Source of the DNA: JBGOUJ01 sp041477005
GTDB taxonomy: Bacteria; Acidobacteriota; Terriglobia; Bryobacterales; JACQDG01
Reading direction: 5' to 3'
DNA length: 13,585 nucleotides
NCBI GenBank assembly: GCA_041477005.1
Contig: JBGOUJ010000146.1
Span: 1-13,585, forward strand
The position numbers and the translations under genes were made by a program. Shown in pieces: positions 13,262-13,585 of this stretch. The notes beneath the pieces are model-generated. The model saw nothing but the letters and a program-made list of their open reading frames with translations. It had not been told where the DNA came from and did no database searches. Each line of letters begins with the position of its first letter. Position 1 is the first letter of the stretch.

Positions 13262-13585
13262 GGACGCACTTGCCATCCTCGTGTTTCCTCTTCCCCCTCT
13301 AAAATTCCGTACGGTGGGTTTTCCCCAGTACGGCTTCAAACGGAAGAACAGCCACGGCGACCTTCACCCCTCCCCCGGGCCTTAAGCGCCAGACCCGCCT
13401 CCGCGCCCGGATCACAGGCTTATACGCCGTCGCCCACCCTCGGCCGTACCCCTGTAGCCCCTAAGGGCATGATGTCGGGGCCAGTAGCCAGGATGCTCCC
13501 GTCCAGAGGCCCTTGGCTCGCCAGCAGGTTCTGTTGTCCCGCCAGGTCCTCGCTTACTATGGCCTCATGAGCGCCTCTCGGCCCC
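13262..13585 (-). mobile_element. Group II intron-like non-coding sequence, partial (runs off the right edge)
   Basis: Read on the minus strand, the segment has a domain-V-like hairpin (13303-13337) preceded by structured GC-rich sequence with phrases such as ATGAGGCCATAGTAAGCGAGG-like and GGGGTGAAGGTCGCC-like, which I associate with the RNA part of bacterial group II introns. The opposite strand would encode a recurrent spurious peptide type (KIPYGGFSPVRLQT, CCPARSSLTMAS), often annotated as a hypothetical protein over such introns; this is recollection, not a search. No reverse transcriptase fragment is visible, so the intron ORF is deleted, or lies beyond the window. The left boundary is approximate. 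It could instead be another structured RNA or repeat. Confidence 0.5.
13303..13337 (-). ncRNA. Group II intron domain-V-like hairpin
   Basis: On the minus strand an AGC is followed by stem CCGTAC/GTACGG, a two-base bulge (CC) on the 3' side, an upper stem TGGG/CCCA and a GAAAA loop. Size (35 nt, usual 34), triad position and bulge match domain V. The bases below the triad (AAG against AAT) pair poorly, suggesting decay or divergence. Confidence 0.5.

Noticed and set aside
13217..13570. A 117-codon plus-strand frame
   Set aside because: Its composition (P, S, R rich; PYGGFSPVRLQ) fits a spurious peptide antisense to the intron-like RNA rather than a protein.
1..13585. CRISPR array, tRNA, rRNA or defence genes
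   Set aside because: No regularly spaced repeats, no cloverleaf or rRNA-like stretches, and no defence-associated domains were seen on either strand.

Overview
This is a GC-rich bacterial window. Its gene content suggests an Acidobacteriota member, probably of the Solibacter/Bryobacter type. That is an inference from the mix of a PknB-type kinase fused to TolB-like repeats, haem-fused PQQ dehydrogenases, NHL and PQQ propellers, a tannase-family esterase and DUF4159; there is no rRNA or other phylogenetic marker.

Layout. (1) 1-1568, minus: Ser/Thr kinase with a membrane anchor and a PD40-type sensor, cut by the left edge. (2) 1569-1979: divergent intergenic region with a good sigma70-like promoter pointing right. 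(3) 1980-5376, plus: an exported NHL propeller resembling peptidyl-alpha-hydroxyglycine amidating lyase, then a large exported PQQ dehydrogenase carrying two N-terminal haem c domains. (4) 5398-5957, minus, convergent with the previous pair: a STAS anti-anti-sigma-like protein followed by a 44-residue YtxH-like membrane peptide. (5) 6395-8992, plus: an exported tannase/feruloyl-esterase-family enzyme and a Tat-exported amidohydrolase-fold protein. A copy of the amidohydrolase promoter and start codon lies upstream of the esterase. (6) 9222-11594, plus: a compact pair, an exported PQQ-type propeller with an internal EF-hand and a membrane-anchored DUF4159 protein. (7) 11781-12986, plus: a class V aminotransferase of the serine/alanine-glyoxylate type. 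(8) 13262-13585, minus: non-coding sequence with a domain-V-like hairpin, read as part of a group II intron that runs off the right edge.

Five of the proteins have an apparent export signal, and a sixth (DUF4159) has an N-terminal hydrophobic anchor or signal. The plausible common theme is periplasmic processing of plant-derived esters, alcohols and aromatics, with electrons passed from PQQ to haem c. That link is inference; no operon spans all these genes. No defence system, CRISPR array, tRNA or rRNA was seen. The least explained items are the duplicated promoter-plus-start segment, the amidohydrolase homologue lacking usual metal ligands, the STAS/YtxH pair and the intron-like element.
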